A stretch of DNA of 8,674 bases from an uncultured Ruminococcus sp. (GCA_905234305.1 CAJOHT010000085.1:1-8674), one strand, 5' to 3'. Positions 1-5,987 are shown, counted from the first letter of the stretch. Made by a program: numbers and translations. The notes: generated by a model not told the origin, from the letters alone.

Positions 1-1183
1 GCAGGCCTTCTCGAAGAAATAGATCAGATAACCGAGGTTATACTCGTCCATCGCGTCGACTGTCAGCACGACATTGGGCACGCCGCCGTCGTTGTGAGCC
101 AGCACGGTGCCCTCAAAGGCCTTGCGGTTTACGAATTCCATCGTCTTGCCCGAGAGGAAGTTGAGCCCGTCGACGTTGGTCGGATCGGTGCCCAAAGTGA
201 TCTCGCGCTGTACCTTGTCGAAGAGGACCACGGTCTCGAACAGATTGCGGCGGCCGTCCTGGATATACTGACCCATGGAGTGCAGGTCAGTCGAGAAGAT
301 GACGGAGGCCGGGAAGATGCCCTTCTGGTCCTTGCCCTCAGACTCGCCGTAAAGCTGCTTGAACCACTCGTTCATAAGGGTGAAGGCGGGCTCATAGCTG
401 ACGAGTATCTCGGTAGACTTGCCCTTATTATAGAGCAGGTTGCGGATAGCGGCATACTTGTAGCAGTCGTTCTTGTCAAGATCGGGCTCGACAAACGCGT
501 CCTGAGCGGCCTTTGCGCCTGCCATGAGTGCGTCGATATCCGCGCCGGATACGGCTATGGGCAGCAGACCGACCGCGGTGAGAACGCTGTAGCGTCCGCC
601 GACGTCATCCGGTACGACGAAGGTCTCATAGCCCTCGGTATCGGCGAGCATCTTAAGGGTACCGCGCGCCTTGTCTGTGGTGCAGAAGATACGCTCGCGG
701 GCTCCGTCCTTGCCGTATTTTTTCTCAAGAAGCTCGCGGAATACGCGGAAAGCGATAGCGGGCTCGGTGGTTGTGCCGGACTTGGAGATCATATTGATAG
801 AGATGTCCTTGCCCTCGCATATCTCGATGAGCTCCGCCAGAGCGTTGGAGCTGATGGAGTTGCCGGTATAGTAGATCTGAGGGGTGTCCTTGCAAAGTGC
901 GTTGTAGTTGGGGGACTTGATGAACTCGATAGCCGCGCGGGCGCCGAGGTATAACGACAAATATGTCGGAATTAGACTGTATCTTCGCGGCAGCCTTCTT
1001 GATGCGGGCGAGCTCGTCCTTATCATAGTCGGTGGGCAGGTTTAGCCAACCGATAAAATCATTGCCCAGTCCTTTGCCGGAATGGAGCGCCTCATGTGCC
1101 GCCTTGACAGCAGGAGCTATGCCGACATACTCATCGGCACCCAAAAAGCCCTGTAAATGTTTATCGCTGAGAACAGTAGCCAT
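1..1183 (-). pseudogene. pgi: Glucose-6-phosphate isomerase, frame-disrupted and cut by the window edge
   Basis: Interconverts glucose-6-phosphate and fructose-6-phosphate in cytoplasmic glycolysis. Reading leftward from ATG at 1183, 78 codons give a normal N-terminus ending NSDIFVVI (to 950). A second frame then continues from 948 as LGARAAIEF and stays open for 316 codons to the edge. I translated all of it and it is a well-conserved PGI: phosphate loop SKSGTTTEP, signature [17 protein letters not shown], and [16 protein letters not shown]. Family members read VVIGIGGSYLGARA here, so six residues (GIGGSY) are missing, best explained by a 17-nt deletion at about 949/950. It removes part of the sugar-phosphate site and shifts the frame. 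Roughly the last 50 residues should lie beyond position 1. The ribosome site TAAGGAGG (1190-1197) is strong. Everything else is conserved, so a very recent mutation or a sequencing/assembly error are both possible. Family identity is near certain; pseudogene status is not. Confidence 0.9.
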
Positions 1184-1206
1184 AAAAATCCTCCTTAAAA
1201 TTCCTG

Positions 1207-1230
1207 AGAAGAAGAATGCATACTTCTTCT
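1207..1230. repeat. 24-bp near-perfect dyad in the pgi leader
   Basis: AGAAGAAG (1207-1214) and CTTCTTCT (1223-1230) are perfect inverted repeats around a central ATGCAT palindrome (1216-1221); only the pair 1215/1222 fails. It lies just downstream of the predicted transcription start and upstream of the ribosome site, the position of a repressor operator or a leader hairpin. No T-tract follows on the minus strand, so it is not a simple terminator. Confidence 0.6.
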
Positions 1231-1245
1231 GATATTATCACATTG

Positions 1246-1274
1246 ATTATACTATATTCCCGGCACCTTTGCAA
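1246..1274 (-). promoter_or_regulatory. Sigma-A type promoter for pgi
   Basis: On the minus strand TTGCAA (1269-1274) and TATAAT (1246-1251) are separated by 17 bases. The -10 is perfect and the -35 matches 4 of 6. Start of transcription would be near 1239, giving a leader of about 55 bases before the pgi ATG. Confidence 0.7.
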
Positions 1275-1288
1275 CAGAATTTGTAAGA

Positions 1289-1304
1289 ATTTTGTTAACA
1301 AAAT
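1289..1304. repeat. 16-bp perfect palindrome upstream of the pgi promoter
   Basis: ATTTTGTTAACAAAAT is fully self-complementary and begins 15 bases upstream of the pgi -35. It could be an activator or repressor operator, or simply an AT-rich UP-type element. I cannot assign a regulator. Confidence 0.55.
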
Positions 1305-1374
1305 CTAAATTTTGTAATGTTGATCCGATCCGGCACAAGATATGGTGAGAGTTAACTCAGTCAGATAAATATGA

Positions 1375-1391
1375 GGCGGGATGATCCCGCC
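1375..1391 (-). terminator. Hairpin terminator after the carboxypeptidase gene
   Basis: A 7-bp GC-rich stem (GGCGGGA/TCCCGCC) with a 3-base loop starts 11 bases after the stop codon of the D-Ala-D-Ala carboxypeptidase gene. The minus-strand tail TCATATTTATC is only moderately T-rich, so efficiency may be modest. It separates this gene from the pgi promoter. Confidence 0.65.
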
Positions 1392-1402
1392 CCGTGCTCA
1401 GC

Positions 1403-2539
1403 CTATAATTTGATAAGAGCATTCCACAATAATGCGAATACCGAGACGAAAGACTTCTTCTCCACCGCACCGGCGGTAACGACGTCGAAGGAGGCCATCT
1501 CCTCCCCGTCCATGGAGAATCTCAGGGTGCCGACCTTCGCGCCCTTCCCGACCGGGGCAGGGATGCTCTCCGAGATATTCAGCGTACGTTCAACCTTATC
1601 TGATTGCCCCTTAGGTATCGTTATGTAGCCGATATCGCTGCAAACGATATCGACCGTGCTCTCCATACCGCCGTCAACCGTAACGGGATACAGCTCTTCG
1701 GTCAGCTTCAGTTCGGCGCTCTCGAAGTTAGCAAAGCCGTAATCCAGCAGAGCTGCCGCATCTCTGAAGCGCTCGGTGCCGCTGCCGGCTCCCAGAACGA
1801 CAGCTATCAGGCTCAGACCGTTTCGCTCTGCGGTAGCCGATATGCATGAGCCTGCGTCGCCTGTGGTGCCGGTCTTGAGGCCGGTAATGCCGTCGTATGT
1901 CCTCAGCAGTTTATTTGTATTTACGATCTGAGTTTTACCGCCTCTAAGTTCATCAATCCAGATAGACGTATAATCAAAAATCTTCTTATATTTTATAAGC
2001 TCCGAGGACATCAAAGCCACATCATACGCGCAGGTTAAATGGCCTTTCTCGTCGAGCCCGTTGCAATTTTTAAAAACAGTATGCTTCATACCGAGCTTTT
2101 TCGCGCGCTTATTCATTTCCTCAACAAAGGCTTTTTCGCTGCCGCTTACAGCCTCGGCAAGTACAACCGCAGCGTCATTAGCTGAGGCAACGGCTGTAGC
2201 CTTTATTAAATCATCTACCGACATTCTCTCCCCTTCCTCGAGCCAGATATCCGAACCGCCCATAGACGCTGCGTGAGCCGACGCCGAAAGAGTGTCATTC
2301 AGCTTCAGCTTACCGCTCTCAACCGCCTCCATAACAAGCAGCAGTGTCATAACCTTAGTAACGGAAGCGCAGGCACGCCTCTCGTGAGAATTCTTTTCGG
2401 AAAGGATTTTTCGGCTTTCCGCCTCAATAAGTATCGCCGACGGCGAGCTTAAATCGATATTGCTCTCGGCACGGGCGGCAATAGGCAGCGACCCTAAAAT
2501 CAGTATACACGAAAAAATCGAAAATAATCTTTTTAACAT
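1403..2539 (-). CDS. Secreted D-alanyl-D-alanine carboxypeptidase (DacF/DacA type, peptidase S11)
   Basis: A low-molecular-weight penicillin-binding protein that trims the terminal D-Ala from peptidoglycan stem peptides outside the membrane. The 378-residue product starts with a signal peptide (hydrophobic residues 4-20, likely cut after ARA, residue 24). The three catalytic motifs are present and correctly spaced: SVTK at 59-62 (nucleophile Ser59, Lys62), SAN at 119-121, and KTG at 222-224 within GITGLKTGTTG. Residues about 275-355 fit the beta-rich C-terminal domain of the PBP5 family, followed by a terminal amphipathic/hydrophobic stretch (SVFALLWNALIKL) suited to membrane anchoring. Length and motifs match vegetative DacA and sporulation DacF enzymes alike, so I give no symbol. 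The start ATG has only a GAGG ribosome site 9 bases upstream, and that site lies inside a hairpin. A separate hairpin terminator follows the gene. Confidence 0.93.
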   Translation of the reverse strand: MLKRLFSIFSCILILGSLPIAARAESNIDLSSPSAILIEAESRKILSEKNSHERRACASVTKVMTLLLVMEAVESGKLKLNDTLSASAHAASMGGSDIWLEEGERMSVDDLIKATAVASANDAAVVLAEAVSGSEKAFVEEMNKRAKKLGMKHTVFKNCNGLDEKGHLTCAYDVALMSSELIKYKKIFDYTSIWIDELRGGKTQIVNTNKLLRTYDGITGLKTGTTGDAGSCISATAERNGLSLIAVVLGAGSGTERFRDAAALLDYGFANFESAELKLTEELYPVTVDGGMESTVDIVCSDIGYITIPKGQSDKVERTLNISESIPAPVGKGAKVGTLRFSMDGEEMASFDVVTAGAVEKKSFVSVFALLWNALIKL

Positions 2540-2548
2540 ATAAAAACA

Positions 2549-2572
2549 CCTCGTTCATTTATACGAACGAGG
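2549..2572 (-). terminator. Terminator of the ispF transcript that overlaps the next gene's ribosome site
   Basis: On the minus strand CCTCGTTC and GAACGAGG form a perfect 8-bp stem with an 8-base loop, followed by TGTTTTTAT. It lies 49 bases past the ispF stop. The 3' arm carries GAGG (2549-2552), 9 bases before the carboxypeptidase ATG at 2539, and this is the only ribosome-site candidate there. The stem would therefore both end upstream transcripts and limit translation of the next gene. Confidence 0.7.
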
Positions 2573-2579
2573 CGCAATA

Positions 2580-2607
2580 ATTATGCAGATAAACTATTAA
2601 CTGTTAA
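2580..2607 (-). promoter_or_regulatory. Possible promoter for the carboxypeptidase gene
   Basis: TTAACA (2602-2607) and CATAAT (2580-2585) are 16 bases apart on the minus strand, each matching 5 of 6 consensus bases. Transcription would begin at about the base of the hairpin at 2549-2572. The sequence is AT-rich and repetitive here, so a chance match is possible. Confidence 0.35.
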
Positions 2608-2620
2608 TTGATGATTATTC

Positions 2621-3088
2621 TTAATTAATCAAACATACAGCGTGGGCGGAAATACCCTCTCCCGAACCGGTAAAGCCGAGCTTTTCCTCGGTAGTAGCCT
2701 TGACGCTTACCTTAGCCACATCTATACCGCAGGCTTCGGCGATATTCCCGCGCATAGAAACGATATAATCCTTCAGCTTAGGCTTTTGAGCAATCACGGT
2801 AGAGTCGATATTCTCTATTTTATATCCGTTTTCGTAAAGCACACGGCACACTTCTTTAAGAAGCAAAATACTGTCGGCTCCTTTAAACCTCTCGTCGGTA
2901 TCGGGAAACAGCTTTCCGATATCTCCGAGCGCCGCCGCTCCGAGAAGCGCGTCCATAATCGCGTGCAAAAGCACATCAGCGTCGCTGTGACCGAGCAATC
3001 CCTTCTCGTACGGAATATCAACCCCGCCGAGTATCAGCTTTCTGTTTTCTGTTAATTTATGTACATCGTATCCGTGACCTATTCTCAT
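2621..3088 (-). CDS. ispF: 2-C-methyl-D-erythritol 2,4-cyclodiphosphate synthase
   Basis: Fifth step of the MEP isoprenoid pathway: converts CDP-methylerythritol 2-phosphate to the cyclic diphosphate with loss of CMP, as a cytoplasmic homotrimer with a metal at each active site. The 155-residue length is typical. Visible signatures are GYDVH with metal ligands Asp8 and His10, [19 protein letters not shown] containing ligand His42, [11 protein letters not shown] (to residue 65), and the C-terminal [15 protein letters not shown] that contacts the cytidine nucleotide. The ATG at 3088 is the only start after an in-frame TAG at 3125-3127. Its ribosome site is weak, with a small hairpin (CCGCG/CGCGG, 3100-3114) just upstream. 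It follows ispD by 128 bases containing a heptamer inverted repeat; co-transcription from the promoter near 4440 is likely. No sign of damage. Confidence 0.96.
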   Translation of the reverse strand: MRIGHGYDVHKLTENRKLILGGVDIPYEKGLLGHSDADVLLHAIMDALLGAAALGDIGKLFPDTDERFKGADSILLLKEVCRVLYENGYKIENIDSTVIAQKPKLKDYIVSMRGNIAEACGIDVAKVSVKATTEEKLGFTGSGEGISAHAVCLIN

Positions 3089-3162
3089 TTTTTTATTATC
3101 CGCGTCAGGCGCGGAAGTTCCTTTCTATAGATTCATTTTCCGTAACCTTAATAATATAGTAT

Positions 3163-3230
3163 ACAGTAGTCAGTAATCAGTAGACAGAATTAAACTGATT
3201 ACCAACTGCTTACTGACTACTGCCTACTGT
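3163..3230. repeat. Heptamer-built inverted repeat at the ispD stop codon
   Basis: Arms 3163-3187 and 3206-3230 (25 bases each, 18-base spacer) pair at 21 of 25 positions; two of the four mismatches are G-U in the minus-strand RNA. Each arm is a run of degenerate 7-base units. On the minus strand the first arm reads CAGTAGG, CAGTAGT, CAGTAAG, CAGTTGG, and the other arm has units such as TCTACTG, ATTACTG, ACTACTG. The repeat encodes the last ispD residues (SRQ) and its TAG stop. There is no T-tract, so it is not a standard terminator. Confidence 0.85.
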
Positions 3231-3900
3231 CGATAATGCTCTCCGCCAGTATAATATCGCTCTGCGTAGTGAGTTTTATATTCGTTTCGCTTCCGATTAC
3301 TATGTTAACCTTTTCGCCGATATTCTCGACCAGCTTGCAGTCATCGGTAACGGGCTGTTTATTCTCCTCGGCAAAGTCAAGCGCCTTTAAATAAAGATTC
3401 TTCTCGAAAACCTGCGGCGTCTGTACCGCGCGCAACGTACTTCTCTCGGGAGTCGAGATTATCTCGTTTTTATCGTTGACGACCTTAATAGTATCCCCTA
3501 AAGCTGCGGCGCCCGTCATCAAAGCGTTCTCCACAACCTTTTGAATATCGACGCTGCTTATAAGCGGACGAGCGCCGTCGTGAATGGCGAAGTGAGTAGT
3601 TCTCTCGTCGCATACCATAATCCCGTTGCGAACGCTGTCGGAACGTTCCGCTCCGCCCGAGGCTAAGCCTCTTACTTTTTTATATCCTTTTTCCTCGATT
3701 ATACTCTCGATTTGAGAACGGTCGGAGTCGCGGCATACCACAACCACGCTGTCGATAACATCCGAATTCTCAAACGCTTTTAATGTATGGGAAATTACAG
3801 GCTCGCCCTTAAGCTCGATAAACTGCTTGCTGATTTCGAACCCCATTCTTGTCGAATTACCCGCGGCAACTATGACCGCGCTTACATAACACTTATCCAT
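3217..3900 (-). CDS. ispD: 2-C-methyl-D-erythritol 4-phosphate cytidylyltransferase
   Basis: Third MEP-pathway step: joins CTP and methylerythritol 4-phosphate to give CDP-methylerythritol and pyrophosphate in the cytoplasm. The 227-residue length is normal. The nucleotide-binding loop VAAGNSTRMG carries Arg18, with Lys25 in SKQF; further signatures are GGAERSDSVRNG (82-93), HDGARPL with Asp108 for metal, Arg157 in TLRAVQTPQVF, PVTDDCKLVE (183-192), and Lys209 in NIKLTTQSD. The ATG lies 3 bases after the stop of the upstream zinc-ribbon gene and has no clear ribosome site, which points to translational coupling. The last three residues (SRQ) and the stop are encoded by an invading heptamer repeat, so the native C-terminus may have been altered slightly; the catalytic core is unaffected. 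ispF follows downstream. Confidence 0.96.
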   Translation of the reverse strand: MDKCYVSAVIVAAGNSTRMGFEISKQFIELKGEPVISHTLKAFENSDVIDSVVVVCRDSDRSQIESIIEEKGYKKVRGLASGGAERSDSVRNGIMVCDERTTHFAIHDGARPLISSVDIQKVVENALMTGAAALGDTIKVVNDKNEIISTPERSTLRAVQTPQVFEKNLYLKALDFAEENKQPVTDDCKLVENIGEKVNIVIGSETNIKLTTQSDIILAESIIDSRQ

Positions 3901-3903
3901 AGC

Positions 3904-4407
3904 TTATTTAAACAGCGACTTTACAATAGTCGTAATAAAGTCGGTTCCGTAAATTACAAGCGCGATTAAAAGTATAAACAGGATAGCCGAAAGCACCCGT
4001 ACCGTTGTACGTTTAGCGCGCGACATATTCTCGAATTCCTCGGCAGGAGAAGGCTCTTCTTCCTCAACTATCTCAGTACCCTCGAGTTTGATAGCTCCGA
4101 TACCGACGGCAACATCATACGCCTTTTCGTAAAGCTCATAAGGCACCAAAATATCAAATCCGTCAAAATCCAAGCCTGTAAGAAGCTGAGAATTCGCGCT
4201 GACCATATGGCGCGTATAAACGCTCGGAATACCGCTGTCGGAAAGCGCCGCCTGAACACGGTCGCGCTCGATAACATCTCCCGAACAAAGATACACCGAG
4301 GTAGTTTCATCTTCTATTAATTTCAACTGCTTGCCCTTGCATTCGGCGCAAGCGCATTTTACATCCTCATCATTATACAGTTTTTTACATTTAGGACAGT
4401 ATTTCAT
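3904..4407 (-). CDS. Zinc-ribbon protein with DUF2007-like domain and C-terminal membrane anchor
   Basis: Function unknown. The 167-residue product has three parts. Residues 1-27 hold a Cys cluster, CPKC (4-7) and CACAEC (18-23), fitting a zinc ribbon. Residues about 37-107 (from VYLCSGDVIERDRVQAALSDSG to DILVPYELYEKAYDVA) resemble the DUF2007 'putative signal transducing protein' domain, a small ferredoxin-like fold; I assign this by pattern only. After an acidic linker (109-126), residues 136-154 form one hydrophobic helix near the C-terminus, so the soluble part probably faces the cytoplasm as a tail-anchored protein. The start is fixed by AAGGGG (4416-4421) 8 bases before ATG, and a consensus sigma-A promoter lies just upstream. 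It is the first gene of a unit with ispD and ispF, with 3 bases to ispD. A link to isoprenoid metabolism is suggested only by this position. Confidence 0.8.
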   Translation of the reverse strand: MKYCPKCKKLYNDEDVKCACAECKGKQLKLIEDETTSVYLCSGDVIERDRVQAALSDSGIPSVYTRHMVSANSQLLTGLDFDGFDILVPYELYEKAYDVAVGIGAIKLEGTEIVEEEEPSPAEEFENMSRAKRTTVRVLSAILFILLIALVIYGTDFITTIVKSLFK

Positions 4408-4428
4408 CCGCTCATCCCCTTCAGGGTA

Positions 4429-4457
4429 ATTATAACAAAGTTATTCTTTTATTTCAA
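4429..4457 (-). promoter_or_regulatory. Sigma-A promoter for the zinc-ribbon protein-ispD-ispF unit
   Basis: Minus-strand TTGAAA (4452-4457), 17-base spacer, TATAAT (4429-4434): 5 of 6 and 6 of 6 matches at ideal spacing. Transcription would begin near 4422, at the ribosome site CCCCTT/AAGGGG (4416-4421), so the leader is about 15 bases. The -35 directly abuts the tail of the dpaB terminator. Confidence 0.8.
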
Positions 4458-4463
4458 GAGAAA

Positions 4464-4490
4464 AGAGTTAAGAACTGTACTCTTAACTCT
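4464..4490 (-). terminator. Terminator of the dpaAB operon
   Basis: A perfect 10-bp stem AGAGTTAAGA/TCTTAACTCT with a 7-base loop is followed on the minus strand by TTTCTCTTG. It begins 24 bases after the dpaB stop. The stem is AT-rich, but its length and the pyrimidine tail support intrinsic termination. Confidence 0.7.
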
Positions 4491-4492
4491 CC

Positions 4493-4520
4493 CCTAAATC
4501 CTATAACCTAAATCCTAACC
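4493..4520. repeat. Four phased heptamers spanning the dpaB stop codon
   Basis: Plus-strand units CCTAAAT (4493-4499), CCTATAA (4500-4506), CCTAAAT (4507-4513) and CCTAACC (4514-4520) share CCTANA in exact 7-base register. Read on the minus strand, the first unit GGTTAGG contains the dpaB TAG stop (4515-4517). The array ends 2 bases before the terminator stem. Confidence 0.85.
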
Positions 4521-5087
4521 CCTGAAAATCGGTTGAGGTTGTACACCTTTCAGAACCTTCTCGACGCATTCGGGAATAAGCTCAAAATGTCCGACAAGGG
4601 ATTTCGGCTTATTAACATAATCATCCTGACTCATCGGAACAAAAAATATATTTTTGGTATTCAGCAATCTGCCGATATTCTGGGCTGAAGCGCCGAGTCC
4701 GTCATTGGACGCGACGCAAAGCAGCGTCGGGCGGTTTATCCTTAGATGAGATTTTACCGCCATTGTAACCGCGCTGTCTGTAATCCCCAAAGCCAACTTG
4801 GCTAAAGTATTTCCCGTACAGGGAGCGACAATTATAAGGTCGCACATTTTTTTAGGACCGATAGGCTCGGCTCCTCTTATCGAGGAGATGACATTATTGC
4901 CCGTTATTTTTTCAATTCTATCTATATAATCGCGCGCGGCGCCGAACCGTGTATCGACGCCCGCGGCGGTTTCACTCATTATCGGGATAACGTTATAGCC
5001 CTCGTCCTTAAGCCTTTCAATCTGGGCGACAGCCCGAGAAAAAGTACAGAACGAGCCGCACATAGCAAATCCTATAGTCGCATTCAA
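4515..5087 (-). CDS. dpaB: Dipicolinate synthase subunit B (SpoVFB)
   Basis: Flavoprotein subunit of dipicolinate synthase, which makes pyridine-2,6-dicarboxylate from the lysine-pathway intermediate in the mother cell for uptake into the spore core. The 190 residues begin IGFAMCGSFCTF and include CDLIIVAPCTGNTLAKLALGI (82-102), DSAVTMAVKSHLR (104-116) and a Rossmann-like flavoprotein fold throughout, as in SpoVFB. The start is TTG at 5087: it follows AAGGAGG (5098-5104) by 10 bases and overlaps the dpaA stop as TTGA. The nearby ATG at 5083 is in another frame and hits TAG after three codons, and Met9 would delete the first strand. Downstream, the last residues and TAG stop fall in a heptamer repeat. 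Many Clostridium species lack this gene pair and use an EtfA-type route, so its presence is informative about lineage. Confidence 0.93.
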   Translation of the reverse strand: MNATIGFAMCGSFCTFSRAVAQIERLKDEGYNVIPIMSETAAGVDTRFGAARDYIDRIEKITGNNVISSIRGAEPIGPKKMCDLIIVAPCTGNTLAKLALGITDSAVTMAVKSHLRINRPTLLCVASNDGLGASAQNIGRLLNTKNIFFVPMSQDDYVNKPKSLVGHFELIPECVEKVLKGVQPQPIFRG

Positions 5088-5935
5088 ACGCCGTATTCCT
5101 CCTTAATAATAGATATAACGGTGTCTGCCGTGATCCTGCCCGCCGTCATAGGAGAAAACTGCCCCGGGAGTCCCAGCGCCGTAATCGCGGTAAATCCGAG
5201 CTTTTCCGCCGCTTCAAAATCTACTCCGCCAGGGTATGAGGCTAAATCTATAATCAAAGTATCGTTTATACTGTTTTCGAGAATGCTTTTGCCGATAACG
5301 ATTGAGTCAGCGGTATTAAAAACTATATCGTAACCTGAAATCGATTTAAGCTCAGGAGTCATTACGCTTTTATTGCCCTCGGCTCTTATACGGGCGGCTT
5401 TTTCGCTGCTTCTCGTCGCGACTGTCACCTCGGCGTTTACGGATTTTAATATCAACGAAAGATTTCTGCCTATTCTCCCGTAACCGATAACTAGGATTTT
5501 TGAACCGAGAATAGTTCTCTCATAGCTTTTAATAGCTACACACAGCGCTCCCTCGGCAGTAGCCTCGGCGTTAAGCTCGCAGTAATCCCCGCGGCTGAGT
5601 AAATCATAAGACTCAACACCTTTAAGCGAAGACGCTCTACCCATAAACACAGGTTTTATATTAAGAACGGATTTTAATTTTCGGTCTAATTTTATTTCTT
5701 TATCAGAAAAATAACAAGGTATAGTATCGCCCTTCACGCCTGTAATCGGGAGCAAGAACGCGTCCGCGTTATATACCGCGGTATCCAAATCAACGAGCTT
5801 TAAAGAGCCGTAGCTTTCGAGCAAATCAAATCCCGAAATCAAAACGTTAAAACCGTAATCACACAAAGCCTTCGCGCAGAAAAGCTGGCGCTTATCCCCG
5901 CCGAGTACAGATATTGTATTAATTTTATTCTTCAT
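5084..5935 (-). CDS. dpaA: Dipicolinate synthase subunit A (SpoVFA)
   Basis: Dehydrogenase-like subunit of dipicolinate synthase; with DpaB it makes the DPA that chelates calcium in the spore core and underlies heat resistance. Numbered from ATG at 5935 (283 residues): ISVLGGDKRQ near the N-terminus, LNAEATAEGA (121-130), a Rossmann NAD(P) loop GYGRIGRN (151-158), and the family signature ALGLPGQFSPMTAG (253-266). A GTG nine bases upstream (5944) would add three residues, but it overlaps the only ribosome site AGGTG (5942-5946), which is 6 bases from ATG 5935, and the predicted transcript starts only about 5 bases before it; I prefer ATG. The stop overlaps dpaB by 4 bases (TTGA), indicating coupled translation. 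A sigma-K-type promoter precedes it. Confidence 0.94.
   Translation of the reverse strand: MKNKINTISVLGGDKRQLFCAKALCDYGFNVLISGFDLLESYGSLKLVDLDTAVYNADAFLLPITGVKGDTIPCYFSDKEIKLDRKLKSVLNIKPVFMGRASSLKGVESYDLLSRGDYCELNAEATAEGALCVAIKSYERTILGSKILVIGYGRIGRNLSLILKSVNAEVTVATRSSEKAARIRAEGNKSVMTPELKSISGYDIVFNTADSIVIGKSILENSINDTLIIDLASYPGGVDFEAAEKLGFTAITALGLPGQFSPMTAGRITADTVISIIKEEYGV
5098..5104 (-). promoter_or_regulatory. Ribosome binding site that fixes the TTG start of dpaB
   Basis: AAGGAGG lies inside the dpaA 3' end (codons for Lys-Glu-Glu), 10 bases before TTG at 5087. Spacing to the out-of-frame ATG at 5083 would be 14. Confidence 0.75.
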
Positions 5936-5955
5936 AGCTGACACCTACTATGTGA

Positions 5956-5982
5956 TATACTATGAAGCGGATAAAAAAATGT
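5956..5982 (-). promoter_or_regulatory. Sigma-K-type sporulation promoter of dpaAB
   Basis: Minus-strand CATAGTATA (5956-5964) fits the sigma-K -10 consensus CATANNNTA at every fixed base. AC within CACA (5980-5983) stands 16 bases upstream, matching the -35 pattern. In Bacillus subtilis spoVF is a sigma-K operon expressed in the mother cell. Start would be near 5949, 14 bases before ATG 5935. Confidence 0.7.
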
Positions 5983-5987
5983 GATAA

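Noticed and set aside
94..954. Long open frame on the plus strand (286 codons) opposite pgi
   Set aside because: The minus-strand frame translates as clear glucose-6-phosphate isomerase; the plus frame is its antisense shadow in codon-biased GC-rich DNA, with no recognisable domain.
1289..1304. Rex (redox repressor) operator at the palindrome
   Set aside because: It contains TTGTTAA and TTAACAA, but they overlap instead of being separated by four bases as in the Rex consensus.
2642..3055. Plus-strand frame opposite ispF
   Set aside because: It lies fully inside ispF, has no ribosome site and no family resemblance.
3100..3114. Terminator between ispD and ispF
   Set aside because: The stem is only 5 bp and on the minus strand is followed by A-rich, not T-rich, sequence leading into the ispF start.
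4404..4415. Three-codon upstream frame (ATG AGC GGA TGA) overlapping the zinc-ribbon gene start
   Set aside because: The AAGGGG site directly abuts this ATG, leaving no spacing for initiation; likely chance.
4493..4520. CRISPR-like or telomere-like array
   Set aside because: Units are 7 bases with no spacers, only four copies, and no cas genes are present; chromosome position argues against a telomere.
5936..5944. GTG at 5944 as the start of dpaA
   Set aside because: It overlaps the AGGTG ribosome site and leaves almost no leader from the predicted sigma-K transcript start; ATG 5935 fits better.
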